In this document: one piece after another, positions 1 to 5,854 of the stretch
Numbering within the stretch: the stretch's first letter is position 1
Layout: each line of letters starts with the position of its first letter
Source of the DNA: Candidatus Ectomicrobium neotermitis
Lineage (GTDB): Bacteria; Elusimicrobiota; Endomicrobiia; Endomicrobiales; Endomicrobiaceae
Assembly: GCA_031283745.1 (NCBI GenBank)
Contig: JAITBH010000062.1
Span: 1-6,198, forward strand
Length of the DNA stretch: 6,198 nucleotides
Direction: 5' to 3'
The notes under the pieces: model-generated
Told to the model about the DNA's origin: nothing
Databases searched by the model: none
The model's input: only the letters and a program-made list of their open reading frames with translations
Position numbers and translations under genes: made by a program

Positions 1-492
1 ATGGAGTTTGACAAGCTCTGCATCATCTGCCTTGCCCGTTATCAGCCCGTAACAAAAAACTTGAGAACGGTAGTCAGCGTGATAAAGATAAACGGGGACT
101 TAGAAAGAATTTCAGACCACTGCGTCAATATCGCTCAAAGCGCCGAGTTTTTGATTGCTAACCCCACCGGCAAAAGTTATGAATTTTTGGCCGAGATGGC
201 GCAAAAAGTGATGGATATGACTCAGTTGACCATCAAAGCTTTCATTACGGAGGACTGTTATCTAGCAAACAAATTGATGAGAGGCGATGACGAAATTGAC
301 AAACTCCAAGATCAGGCAATAGCAAAGGGCATAGAGCTGATGCAAAAGCAAAACCAGCTTATCCCAAGTGTTTTGAGGCTGATAAATATCGCCAAAAACT
401 TAGAGAGAATCGCAGACCTAAACACCAATATCTGCGAGGAAATCATTTATTTCAGCGGTGGAACGGTCACAAAACATCACACAATTTCTTAG
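1..492 (+). CDS. phoU: PhoU-family phosphate transport regulator, C-terminal part (5' end outside the window)
   Basis: PhoU proteins are cytoplasmic helical-bundle proteins that modulate the PstSCAB phosphate transporter and the PhoR/PhoB signalling pair. The 163 visible residues contain both copies of the family's metal-binding helix motif: NGDLERISDHCVNIAQ at about residues 31-46 and NLERIADLNTNICEE at about 133-147. The LARYQPVTKNLRTVVSVIKI stretch before the first copy is also typical. The end, with FSGGTVTKHH close to the stop, matches the usual PhoU C-terminus. Full PhoU proteins are about 215-220 residues, and the first visible residues align to the end of the second helix of the family. 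The ATG at position 1 is therefore probably an internal methionine, and roughly 50-60 N-terminal residues lie upstream of the window. The gene is followed by its own terminator, so it is probably the last gene of an upstream (pst-like) operon rather than part of the yhf group. The family call is secure. Confidence 0.93.
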   Translation: MEFDKLCIICLARYQPVTKNLRTVVSVIKINGDLERISDHCVNIAQSAEFLIANPTGKSYEFLAEMAQKVMDMTQLTIKAFITEDCYLANKLMRGDDEIDKLQDQAIAKGIELMQKQNQLIPSVLRLINIAKNLERIADLNTNICEEIIYFSGGTVTKHHTIS

Positions 493-493
493 T

Positions 494-523
494 TTGACTG
501 TATTCAAATTTATTTGTTAGAAA
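494..523 (+). promoter_or_regulatory. Possible sigma-A-type promoter before the yhf-like operon
   Basis: A TTGACT box (494-499) resembles the -35 consensus. It is followed 18 bp later by TAGAAA (518-523), a 4/6 match to TATAAT. Between them lies a short inverted repeat, CAAAT-TT-ATTTG (505-516), which could bind a regulator but has only 5-bp arms. The expected start site, near 530, would fall inside the 5' arm of the terminator hairpin, so its transcripts would carry a shortened stem. The -10 box is weak and AT-rich intergenic DNA gives such matches by chance, so this is only a candidate. Confidence 0.25.
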
Positions 524-524
524 G

Positions 525-570
525 CCCTTGTCTTGAGGGGGAGAAACCCCTTAGAGGCAAGGGATTTTTT
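525..570 (+). terminator. Strong intrinsic terminator after phoU, abutting the next start codon
   Basis: CCCTTG at 525-530 pairs with CAAGGG at 558-563, and AGGGG at 536-540 pairs with CCCCT at 547-551. The result is a stem of about 16 pairs (a few G-U wobbles, one bulged A at 555) closed by a six-base GAGAAA loop (541-546). Six T residues (565-570) follow directly. This is a textbook rho-independent terminator for phoU. The ATG of the next gene is at 575, so the element also forms the leader of that gene. See the separate RBS entry and the findings for its possible second role. Confidence 0.9.
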
Positions 571-577
571 ATAAATG
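559..577 (+). promoter_or_regulatory. Weak, stem-embedded ribosome binding site of the PRD gene
   Basis: The only Shine-Dalgarno-like sequence near the ATG at 575 is AAGGG (559-563), 11 bases upstream. It lies within the 3' arm of the terminator stem and would be paired, hence hidden, whenever the hairpin forms. The next two genes have full AAGGAGG sites, so this weak site stands out. No later in-frame start has a better site. Confidence 0.4.
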
Positions 578-919
578 GAAAGACTAAAAATTTTGTTAGA
601 CAACAATGTGATAGACAAAGAAACCTTTGATTTTATGGTCGTTGTTTTTAAGAAGCTAACCTCAAAGTATAAGCTCACAGAACCCTCCATAGAAATGATA
701 GTAACCCACCTTGCAATGGCAACCCAAAGAATCAAATCCGGCCAAACAATCAACCCGCTAAACGAAGAGATCATCAAAGAAGTCGAAACAGAAAATCTAT
801 ATCCCCAAGCTTTGGAGATATATGAAGACCTTTTGTCTGCCTCAAGGGTAGTTTTCCCTCAGAGCGAAAAGGTTTTTATTGTCACGCACTTGTTGAATTT
901 AATTAAGGAGGGAGATTAA
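575..919 (+). CDS. yhfY: Stand-alone PRD (PTS regulation domain) protein, YhfY-like
   Basis: The 114-residue protein is about the size of a single PRD domain, the helical module found in transcriptional antiterminators and activators whose histidines are phosphorylated by PTS proteins (HPr or EIIB). The two expected histidine positions are visible: H45 in IVTHLAMATQRIKSG and H105 in FIVTHLLNLI. The HLAxAxxRIKxG pattern is the usual first-histidine signature. There is no RNA-binding CAT domain and no helix-turn-helix, so it cannot act as a LicT/BglG- or LevR-type regulator by itself. It would need a partner, or could be a phosphorylation-responsive adaptor. E. coli YhfY is a comparable small PRD protein in the yhf locus. 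The ATG at 575 is chosen because the PRD fold begins at once and no better start exists, although its ribosome site is poor. The stop lies two bases before the next start. The PRD call is firm; the yhfY symbol rests mostly on neighbours. Confidence 0.82.
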   Translation: MERLKILLDNNVIDKETFDFMVVVFKKLTSKYKLTEPSIEMIVTHLAMATQRIKSGQTINPLNEEIIKEVETENLYPQALEIYEDLLSASRVVFPQSEKVFIVTHLLNLIKEGD

Positions 920-921
920 AA

Positions 922-1299
922 ATGACGAAAATTGTTGTAGGCGGACAGATAAACAAAGACGAAGTTGCCAAGCTGCTCAAGGAGCTGTTTAAGGATCAAG
1001 CCGATGTTGAGATAAAAAACGATTTGGAGGCAGCGATGGATATGAAAAACGGCTTAAAAGATTATTATTTTGGGGCTTGTGTCACAGGGGGAGGCGGTGC
1101 TTTGGCAATGGCTATAGCTTTAATCGGAGCAGATAAATGTGCAACCGTTTCTATGCCCGGCAACATTTTCCCTGACGAAAAAATTATTGAGGAGGTAAAC
1201 AAAGGAAAGACAGCTTTTGGATTTACATCACAGCACATCGACAAGGTAGTTCCAGTATTAGCCAAAGCAATTTTGGCAAGGAAAAAGCAGGCAAGTTAA
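922..1299 (+). CDS. yhfU: YhfU-like DUF2620 protein
   Basis: This 125-residue protein matches the size and character of E. coli YhfU (DUF2620 family), whose function is unknown. It opens with a short beta-strand (KIVVGGQ, residues 3-9) and a helix. A distinctive glycine-rich segment at about 55-69 (TGGGGALAMAIALIG) follows, then alternating strands and helices (CATVSMPG, AFGFTSQHIDKVVPVLAKAI). There is no signal peptide. The glycine-rich stretch is hydrophobic but is more likely a buried loop-helix than a true membrane anchor. An excellent Shine-Dalgarno site, AAGGAGG at 905-911, lies 10 bases before the ATG and supports this start. The gene follows the PRD gene by two bases and precedes yhfT by 32, so the protein probably works with the YhfT membrane protein. 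A small soluble protein next to a polytopic one and a PRD protein recalls PTS component arrangements, but no PTS phosphorylation motif is recognised. Function not assigned. Confidence 0.82.
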   Translation: MTKIVVGGQINKDEVAKLLKELFKDQADVEIKNDLEAAMDMKNGLKDYYFGACVTGGGGALAMAIALIGADKCATVSMPGNIFPDEKIIEEVNKGKTAFGFTSQHIDKVVPVLAKAILARKKQAS

Positions 1300-1331
1300 A
1301 TGTTGTTTATATCTAAGAAAGGAGGGCAGAA

Positions 1332-2627
1332 ATGAAATATCTCGTAATTATGGCAATCGGAGCATTGGCTTCGGCATTGTCAAACAGAGGGGTGGCAGTT
1401 TTTAATGACGGTTTTCGTCCTTTAGTGCCTCAGTTTTTTGAGAATAAAATCACAAGGAAAGAGTTGGCAGCGATGAGCTTTGCAATATCTTTTGGTTTGG
1501 TAATAGGTTTTGCCATTCCAACCTCTATAGCAGCGTCCATCATTTTAATTCACTGTTTATTGTTGACAACTGACATGATCGGGACATTTTGTTCCTACAG
1601 CTTAAAGGGAACAATTTTGGCTGCTGTCATCGGAGCAGCTTATGGACTTGGCATTTTGCTGGGTTTAGAGGCTATCATAAAAGCTTTTGAGGTTTTGCCA
1701 TACAATTTTCTGGGAAGTTTGGGGCAAGTCAGTATGCCTATTGTGGCAGGTTTTGCCATTTTCCCTGCTGTGGCAATAGGTTTGCAGCACGGGTTTAAGA
1801 AGGCATTGATAAGTGCTGCGGTAACTATTCTTGTGTGGTTTCTAATCAAGAAAGTCGGCATCATATCGATGGGCGACTATAAGATCACATTGAGTGCCGA
1901 AGGGTTAGCGATGTTTTCGGGTATGATAATGATGTTGATTTTTGCAAGCACAGTTAAATCTGCCGGCGGCTCGTCAAATACACAGCTTACAAGTGTATTT
2001 TCTGCCCAAGTGGCAAGAATCCAGAAGAACTGGTATTTGCTCGCTTTGCTTGGCGGACTTGTTGCGGCAGGAACCAGCCTGACCATTTTGGCGGGCGATC
2101 CGATTTCTCTAAATTTGCTCTCAAAAGGAGAAATAACCAGTGCAGCTATGGCTGCCTTTGCAAGAGCTATCGGTTTTGTTCCTTTAGTGCTTACGACTGC
2201 CGTTGTTACGGGTGTTTATGGGGCAGTAGGTTGCACATTCGTCTTTGTGGTAGGCATTTTGTTAACAGGCCAGCCCCTATTTGCTTTCCTTGCTGGCGCT
2301 GCTATTCTGACTGCCGAGGTGTTCCTAATAAACTTCTTTGCAAAGATAATGGACAAATTCACTGGTATTCGTGAGATGGGTGAGCATATAAGAACAGCAA
2401 TGAATAAGGTTTTAGAGGTAGCACTGCTGCTTGGTTCAACCTTTGCAGCAAATGCGATGATTGCTGGTATAGGGCCTATGTTTATAATTGCATGCTATCT
2501 GTTAAACAAGCAGTCAAAAAAGCCGATTGTAGACATTGCAGTCGGGCCTGTAGCCGCAATACTGTTTGGCATTGTTGTAAATATTTTGGTGATAATTGGG
2601 CTTTATGTTGTTCCAGCGGCAAAGTAA
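1332..2627 (+). CDS. yhfT: YhfT-like polytopic inner-membrane protein, probable transporter
   Basis: The 431-residue, very hydrophobic protein has about eleven to twelve predicted membrane segments, roughly at 1-17, 47-63, 64-80, 93-111, 134-151, 157-172, 190-206, 233-254, 278-296, 297-313, 315-337, 361-391 and 404-427 (some may be re-entrant). Its length is close to that of E. coli YhfT (about 430). An early polar stretch, NRGVAVFNDGFRP (18-30), lies just after the first membrane segment and resembles a substrate or gating motif more than a plain loop. SLKG (90-93), GLQHG (150-154) and a GG/SS loop at 212-215 are other polar marks. No ATP-binding domain or PTS histidine or cysteine site is present. 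The likely role is uptake of the substrate used by the downstream enzymes, with YhfU as a possible partner. The start is fixed by AAAGGAGGG (1318-1326), five bases from the ATG. Family membership is well supported by sequence character and context; the transport role is inferred. Confidence 0.82.
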   Translation: MKYLVIMAIGALASALSNRGVAVFNDGFRPLVPQFFENKITRKELAAMSFAISFGLVIGFAIPTSIAASIILIHCLLLTTDMIGTFCSYSLKGTILAAVIGAAYGLGILLGLEAIIKAFEVLPYNFLGSLGQVSMPIVAGFAIFPAVAIGLQHGFKKALISAAVTILVWFLIKKVGIISMGDYKITLSAEGLAMFSGMIMMLIFASTVKSAGGSSNTQLTSVFSAQVARIQKNWYLLALLGGLVAAGTSLTILAGDPISLNLLSKGEITSAAMAAFARAIGFVPLVLTTAVVTGVYGAVGCTFVFVVGILLTGQPLFAFLAGAAILTAEVFLINFFAKIMDKFTGIREMGEHIRTAMNKVLEVALLLGSTFAANAMIAGIGPMFIIACYLLNKQSKKPIVDIAVGPVAAILFGIVVNILVIIGLYVVPAAK

Positions 2628-2666
2628 GGCTTTTTTTGAGTTTTTTAGAGGTCTATAGGGAAATTA

Positions 2667-2701
2667 AAAGCGGTGCCGGGGCTTTTGCTCTGCACCGCTT
2701 T
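2667..2701 (+). terminator. Strong hairpin between yhfT and php (attenuator or mRNA-processing element)
   Basis: AAAGCGGTGC (2667-2676) and GCACCGCTTT (2692-2701) form a perfect 10-bp stem. Inside it, GGGC/GCTC (2679-2682/2687-2690) extends the helix, with one G-U pair and a TTTT loop (2683-2686). The 3' tail reads TTTCTCTAATTT, a broken U-tract, so termination would be partial at best. The hairpin divides the transport/regulatory genes from the enzyme genes. It could tune their relative expression, protect the upstream mRNA 3' end, or act as a leaky terminator. No convincing promoter is visible between it and the php start at 2740. Confidence 0.65.
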
Positions 2702-2739
2702 CTCTAATTTGAGACCATCAACATTTTTAGGAGACCCCA

Positions 2740-3603
2740 ATGAAATTAAAACAAGGTTATACACTCATGCATGAGCATATCACCATTGACCTGTCCAAAG
2801 TAAAAAACGATGACGATGCCTGCCTTGACTGTTATGACCAAACCCTTGCAGAGCTTAAAGAGCTAAAGCAATCAGGGGTGGGCAATATCTTGGATGTAAC
2901 TAATATAGGCATGGGACGGGATTTTGACTATGTCAAAAGAGCTGGTGGGCAAAGCGGGATAAATATCCTCTCGTCAACGGGTTATTATAAAGAGCCTTTC
3001 TTGCCAGTTGAGGTTTATGACAAAACTGTTGAGGAGTTGGCTGAGCAGATGTTAGCCGAAATTGCCTCAAAGCAGGTTGTTTGCATCGGCGAGATAGGAA
3101 CAAGCAAAGACAAGATGACTGATATGGAAAATAAGGTTTTTTTGGCAAGCGTTGAGGCAGCTGCACAAAGCGGGACGCTTATTTACACCCACACAACATT
3201 AGGCACTTATGCTCTTGAGCAGGCAGATTTCTTTATCAGCCATGGAATCGACCCCCGCAGAGTCATTATCGGGCATATAGATTTGTCGCAGAACTTGGAC
3301 TATATAAGGGAAGTGCTAAAAAAAGGGGTTTATGTGGGTTTTGACACTGTCGGCAAGAACAATTATTTTCCCGATGAGAACCGTGCGAGGTTTTTGGCAG
3401 CCCTTCAAGAGGAAGAAAAGTTAGACAGGGTAGTGCTATCCTTAGATATAACACGCAAAAGCCATTTGAGAGCTTTCGGCGGCATAGGTTATAACTACCT
3501 ATTTCAAACATTTCTGCCTCTTTTAAGAGCAAAAGGGATAAGCGAGGAGTCGATAGATCAGATGTTGATAGAAAACCCAAAGCAGTTGTTGGAGGATAAA
3601 TGA
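2740..3603 (+). CDS. php: Phosphotriesterase-homology protein (Php/YhfV), binuclear metal hydrolase
   Basis: Php belongs to the amidohydrolase superfamily (phosphotriesterase branch), cytoplasmic TIM-barrel enzymes that use two metal ions to hydrolyse esters, lactones or phosphoesters. All expected ligands are visible: H11 and H13 (LMHEHIT), E118 (CIGEIGTS), H151 (YTHTT), H179 (IIGHID) and D236 (SLDITRKS). The bridging residue is a glutamate, as in E. coli Php, and not the carbamylated lysine of true phosphotriesterases. Residue spacing from E118 to D236 matches the E. coli protein as I recall it, with a constant shift of seven. The length of 287 residues is normal (E. coli about 292). AGGAG (2729-2733) lies six bases from the ATG, and the HxH motif only ten residues in leaves no room for an earlier start. 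The stop overlaps the yhfS start (ATGA). True phosphotriesterase activity is not expected; the natural substrate is unknown. Confidence 0.92.
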   Translation: MKLKQGYTLMHEHITIDLSKVKNDDDACLDCYDQTLAELKELKQSGVGNILDVTNIGMGRDFDYVKRAGGQSGINILSSTGYYKEPFLPVEVYDKTVEELAEQMLAEIASKQVVCIGEIGTSKDKMTDMENKVFLASVEAAAQSGTLIYTHTTLGTYALEQADFFISHGIDPRRVIIGHIDLSQNLDYIREVLKKGVYVGFDTVGKNNYFPDENRARFLAALQEEEKLDRVVLSLDITRKSHLRAFGGIGYNYLFQTFLPLLRAKGISEESIDQMLIENPKQLLEDK

Positions 3604-4700
3604 AAAGCGTCTACCCATTAGAAAGTATCTCTATAGAGCAAGCAAAAGAGTTTCAGTTTCGTATGGTTGACGAAATAACAAAAGAGTTCGGGGGTGCCGA
3701 GTTTCTCTCTATAGGCGACTTGGGGCTTGTCAGCGGATACAATAAACCCGCCACAACACTAAAAGCCGAAAAAGTAATAGCCTCTTTTTTTGGGGTACAA
3801 AAAGCACTTTTTATACGAGGTGCAGGGACTGGGGCAATTGCCAACGCTTTATTTTCAATCAAATCTTTAACCTCCCCAAATCTCTTGATACACAAAGCAC
3901 CCATTTATAATACGACAAAAACCTCCCTCCAGATGATGGAGATAAAAACGGTAGAGGCTAATTTCAATAAGCTTGACGAGATAAATGATGTTATGGGCAA
4001 AAATCCCCAAATATCCGCTGCCCTTATTCAATATACACGTCAAAACATTGATGATTCTTATGATATGGGAGAGGTCATAAATGTCATAAAGCAAAACAGG
4101 GATATACCTATAATTACCGATGACAACTATGCTGTTATGAAAGTTAAGAAAATCGGGGTTGAACTGGGGGCAGACCTATCTTGCTTTTCGACTTTTAAGC
4201 TGCTGGGCCCGCAAGGTATAGGCTGTATTGTCGGAAAGCAAAAATATGTTGATTACATCGCCGCCCGCCTCTATTCCGGCGGCAGTCAAACGCAAGGTTT
4301 TGAGGCTATGGATGCATTAAGAGGTTTAGTTTATGCCCCCCTTGCTTTAGCTGTGCAGGCGCAAGTGGTGGAGGAGCTGGCGGGCAGATTAAATAGCGGG
4401 GAAATAGGAGAGGTGAGTTCCGCTTTTATCGCAAATGCCCAGTCAAAAGTTCTGATAGTGGAGTTTAAGGAAGATATTGCTAAAGAAGTGCTGCAAAAAG
4501 CCCAGTTGTTGGGGGCAGCCCCTCACCCCGTCGGAGCGGAATCTAAATATGAAATAGCCCCAATGTTTTACCGCGTCTCGGGGACTTTTCTTGCAAGCGA
4601 CCCGTCCATAGCTAAGAGAATGATCAGGATAAACCCGATGAGAGCAGGTGCTAATACTGTCGTGCGAATACTAAAGGAAGCTCTTAAACAAGGAAAATAA
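3600..4700 (+). CDS. yhfS: YhfS-like PLP-dependent aminotransferase-fold enzyme
   Basis: The 366-residue protein (E. coli YhfS about 361) has the layout of a fold-type-I PLP enzyme. A glycine-rich cofactor-phosphate loop, IRGAGTGAIANAL, lies at about 72-84. An aspartate in IITDDNYAVM (D174 or D175) would contact the pyridine nitrogen, and K200 in STFKLLGPQGIGCIVG is the probable Schiff-base lysine. The K-LLGPQGIG-IVG pattern resembles the SelA/DgaE-like group (S-DKLLGGPQAG), which hints at beta-elimination or lyase chemistry as much as transamination. SGGSQTQGFEAMDALRG (226-242) after the lysine is the usual substrate-loop region. The ATG overlaps the php stop by four bases, with GGAGG (3591-3595) four bases upstream, so translation is probably coupled. 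The stop shares one base with the yhfX start. The PLP fold and locus identity are confident; the reaction and substrate are not known. Confidence 0.87.
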   Translation: MKSVYPLESISIEQAKEFQFRMVDEITKEFGGAEFLSIGDLGLVSGYNKPATTLKAEKVIASFFGVQKALFIRGAGTGAIANALFSIKSLTSPNLLIHKAPIYNTTKTSLQMMEIKTVEANFNKLDEINDVMGKNPQISAALIQYTRQNIDDSYDMGEVINVIKQNRDIPIITDDNYAVMKVKKIGVELGADLSCFSTFKLLGPQGIGCIVGKQKYVDYIAARLYSGGSQTQGFEAMDALRGLVYAPLALAVQAQVVEELAGRLNSGEIGEVSSAFIANAQSKVLIVEFKEDIAKEVLQKAQLLGAAPHPVGAESKYEIAPMFYRVSGTFLASDPSIAKRMIRINPMRAGANTVVRILKEALKQGK

Positions 4701-5854
4701 TGTTTTTAACGAAAACGATTGAAAATAACCCCAGCATAATCAAAGCAGCCTTTGCCCTCCATCAAAACAATCTCATCAGGCCGGATAGCTATGTTATAGA
4801 CCTCGACGTTTTGCTTGATAATGCCTTAAAAATTTTGAGATGTGCCGCAAACAGCTCAATAAAGCTCTATTTTATGCTCAAGCAGCTCGGCAGAAACCCC
4901 TATATCGCCAAAAAACTTATGGAGCTGGGGTATGAGGGGGCTGTAACTGTGGATTATAAAGAGGCAAAGGTGATGATGGACAACAAAATTGCCATCGGAA
5001 ATGTGGGCCATTTGGTTCAAGTCCCTCGCGGGGAGCTTGAGGAGATAATGCTATACAGGCCTCAGGTTATGACGGTGTTCTCCCTTGAAAAAATAAAAGC
5101 CATTGACGAAATATGTGCAAAACACGGGTTAAAGCAAGACATTTTGCTGCGGGTCTGGGATGACGGAGACAAAATATACCCTGCTCAAGAGGGCGGGTTT
5201 TATCTCCCGAGCCTTAAAATGCAGGTGGAGCAGATACTTAAACTAAAAAATGTCCGTATTGCAGGCGTGACGGTGTTTCCAGCATTCTTATGTGATGACG
5301 AAAACCGCGATATTGAGCCGACAAAGAATGCCCGCACAGCGCTTAAAGCCGTAGAAATACTGAAATTTTTGAATATTAAGGTTAAACAGATAAATTTGCC
5401 CTCGCAGACATGCTGTGCAAACATAAAAAAGCTGTCCTTGCTGGGGGCAACGCATGGCGAACCGGGTCATGGCTTATCGGGGACAACCCCTCTCCACGCT
5501 AAAAGCAACCAGCCCGAGAGACCTTGCGTGGTATATGTCAGCGAGGTGTCGCATAACCATAAAAATACCTCCTACTGTTATGGAGGAGGGTATTACCGCA
5601 GGTCAAATGTCGAAAATGCTCTTGTCGGAACAGGTCTTGAGGACAGCCAAAAAGTTCGGGTTTTGCCTCCTGCAGTGGATGTGATAGATTATTATTTCGG
5701 CTTAAACGGGGAGCAACAGATTGGCCAGACAGTTGTGATGGCATTTAGATTTCAAGCTTTTGTTACAAGGAGCGACATTGTTTTGGTTGAGAACTGCTCG
5801 TCAGAAAAGATGAAAATCGTTGGGATATACGATGCATTAGGGAGAGTTTTATGA
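4700..5854 (+). CDS. yhfX: YhfX-like PLP-binding protein, alanine racemase N-terminal fold (type III)
   Basis: This 384-residue protein (E. coli YhfX about 387) looks like a fold-type-III PLP protein, the TIM-barrel type seen in alanine racemase and D-threonine aldolase. After a short leader comes YVIDLDVLLDNA (31-42), the usual entry into this barrel. K61 in YFMLKQLGRNP is the candidate Schiff-base lysine. Successive barrel strands include GAVTVDYKEAK (80-90), GNVGHLVQVP (100-109), VRIAGVTVFPAF (185-196) and INLPSQTCC (231-239). THGEPGHGLSGTTPLHA (251-267) and YCYGGGYYRR (292-301) are striking conserved-looking segments that probably form the active-site face and C-terminal beta domain. AAGGA (4690-4694) precedes the ATG by five bases. 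The start overlaps the yhfS stop (TAATG) and the stop overlaps the yhfW start (ATGA), so all are coupled. Racemase, aldolase or decarboxylase-like chemistry is possible; no reaction can be assigned. Confidence 0.85.
   Translation: MFLTKTIENNPSIIKAAFALHQNNLIRPDSYVIDLDVLLDNALKILRCAANSSIKLYFMLKQLGRNPYIAKKLMELGYEGAVTVDYKEAKVMMDNKIAIGNVGHLVQVPRGELEEIMLYRPQVMTVFSLEKIKAIDEICAKHGLKQDILLRVWDDGDKIYPAQEGGFYLPSLKMQVEQILKLKNVRIAGVTVFPAFLCDDENRDIEPTKNARTALKAVEILKFLNIKVKQINLPSQTCCANIKKLSLLGATHGEPGHGLSGTTPLHAKSNQPERPCVVYVSEVSHNHKNTSYCYGGGYYRRSNVENALVGTGLEDSQKVRVLPPAVDVIDYYFGLNGEQQIGQTVVMAFRFQAFVTRSDIVLVENCSSEKMKIVGIYDALGRVL
5839..5853 (+). promoter_or_regulatory. Ribosome binding site deciding the yhfW start
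   Basis: AGGGAGAG (5839-5846) lies inside the end of yhfX, four bases before an ATG at 5851 that overlaps the yhfX stop. A second in-frame ATG follows at 5854, with spacing of seven. Either could serve; the first is taken because it gives the same ATGA overlap seen between php and yhfS. Confidence 0.6.

Noticed and set aside
2628..2660. Two T-runs directly after yhfT (2631-2637, 2641-2646) as a terminator, and a TTGAGT-based promoter for php
   Set aside because: No stable stem precedes the T-runs, and no -10 box lies at suitable spacing from TTGAGT (2636-2641).
2492..2707. Plus-strand 71-codon frame overlapping the end of yhfT and the hairpin
   Set aside because: It is out of frame with yhfT, lacks a convincing ribosome site, and its end merely reads through the hairpin.
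3266..3580. 104-codon minus-strand frame inside php
   Set aside because: It is fully antisense to conserved Php active-site sequence and has no support of its own.
1..5854. Functional link between phoU and the downstream phosphoester-type enzymes
   Set aside because: A strong terminator separates them, and phoU normally closes pst operons, so adjacency alone is not evidence of a shared role.
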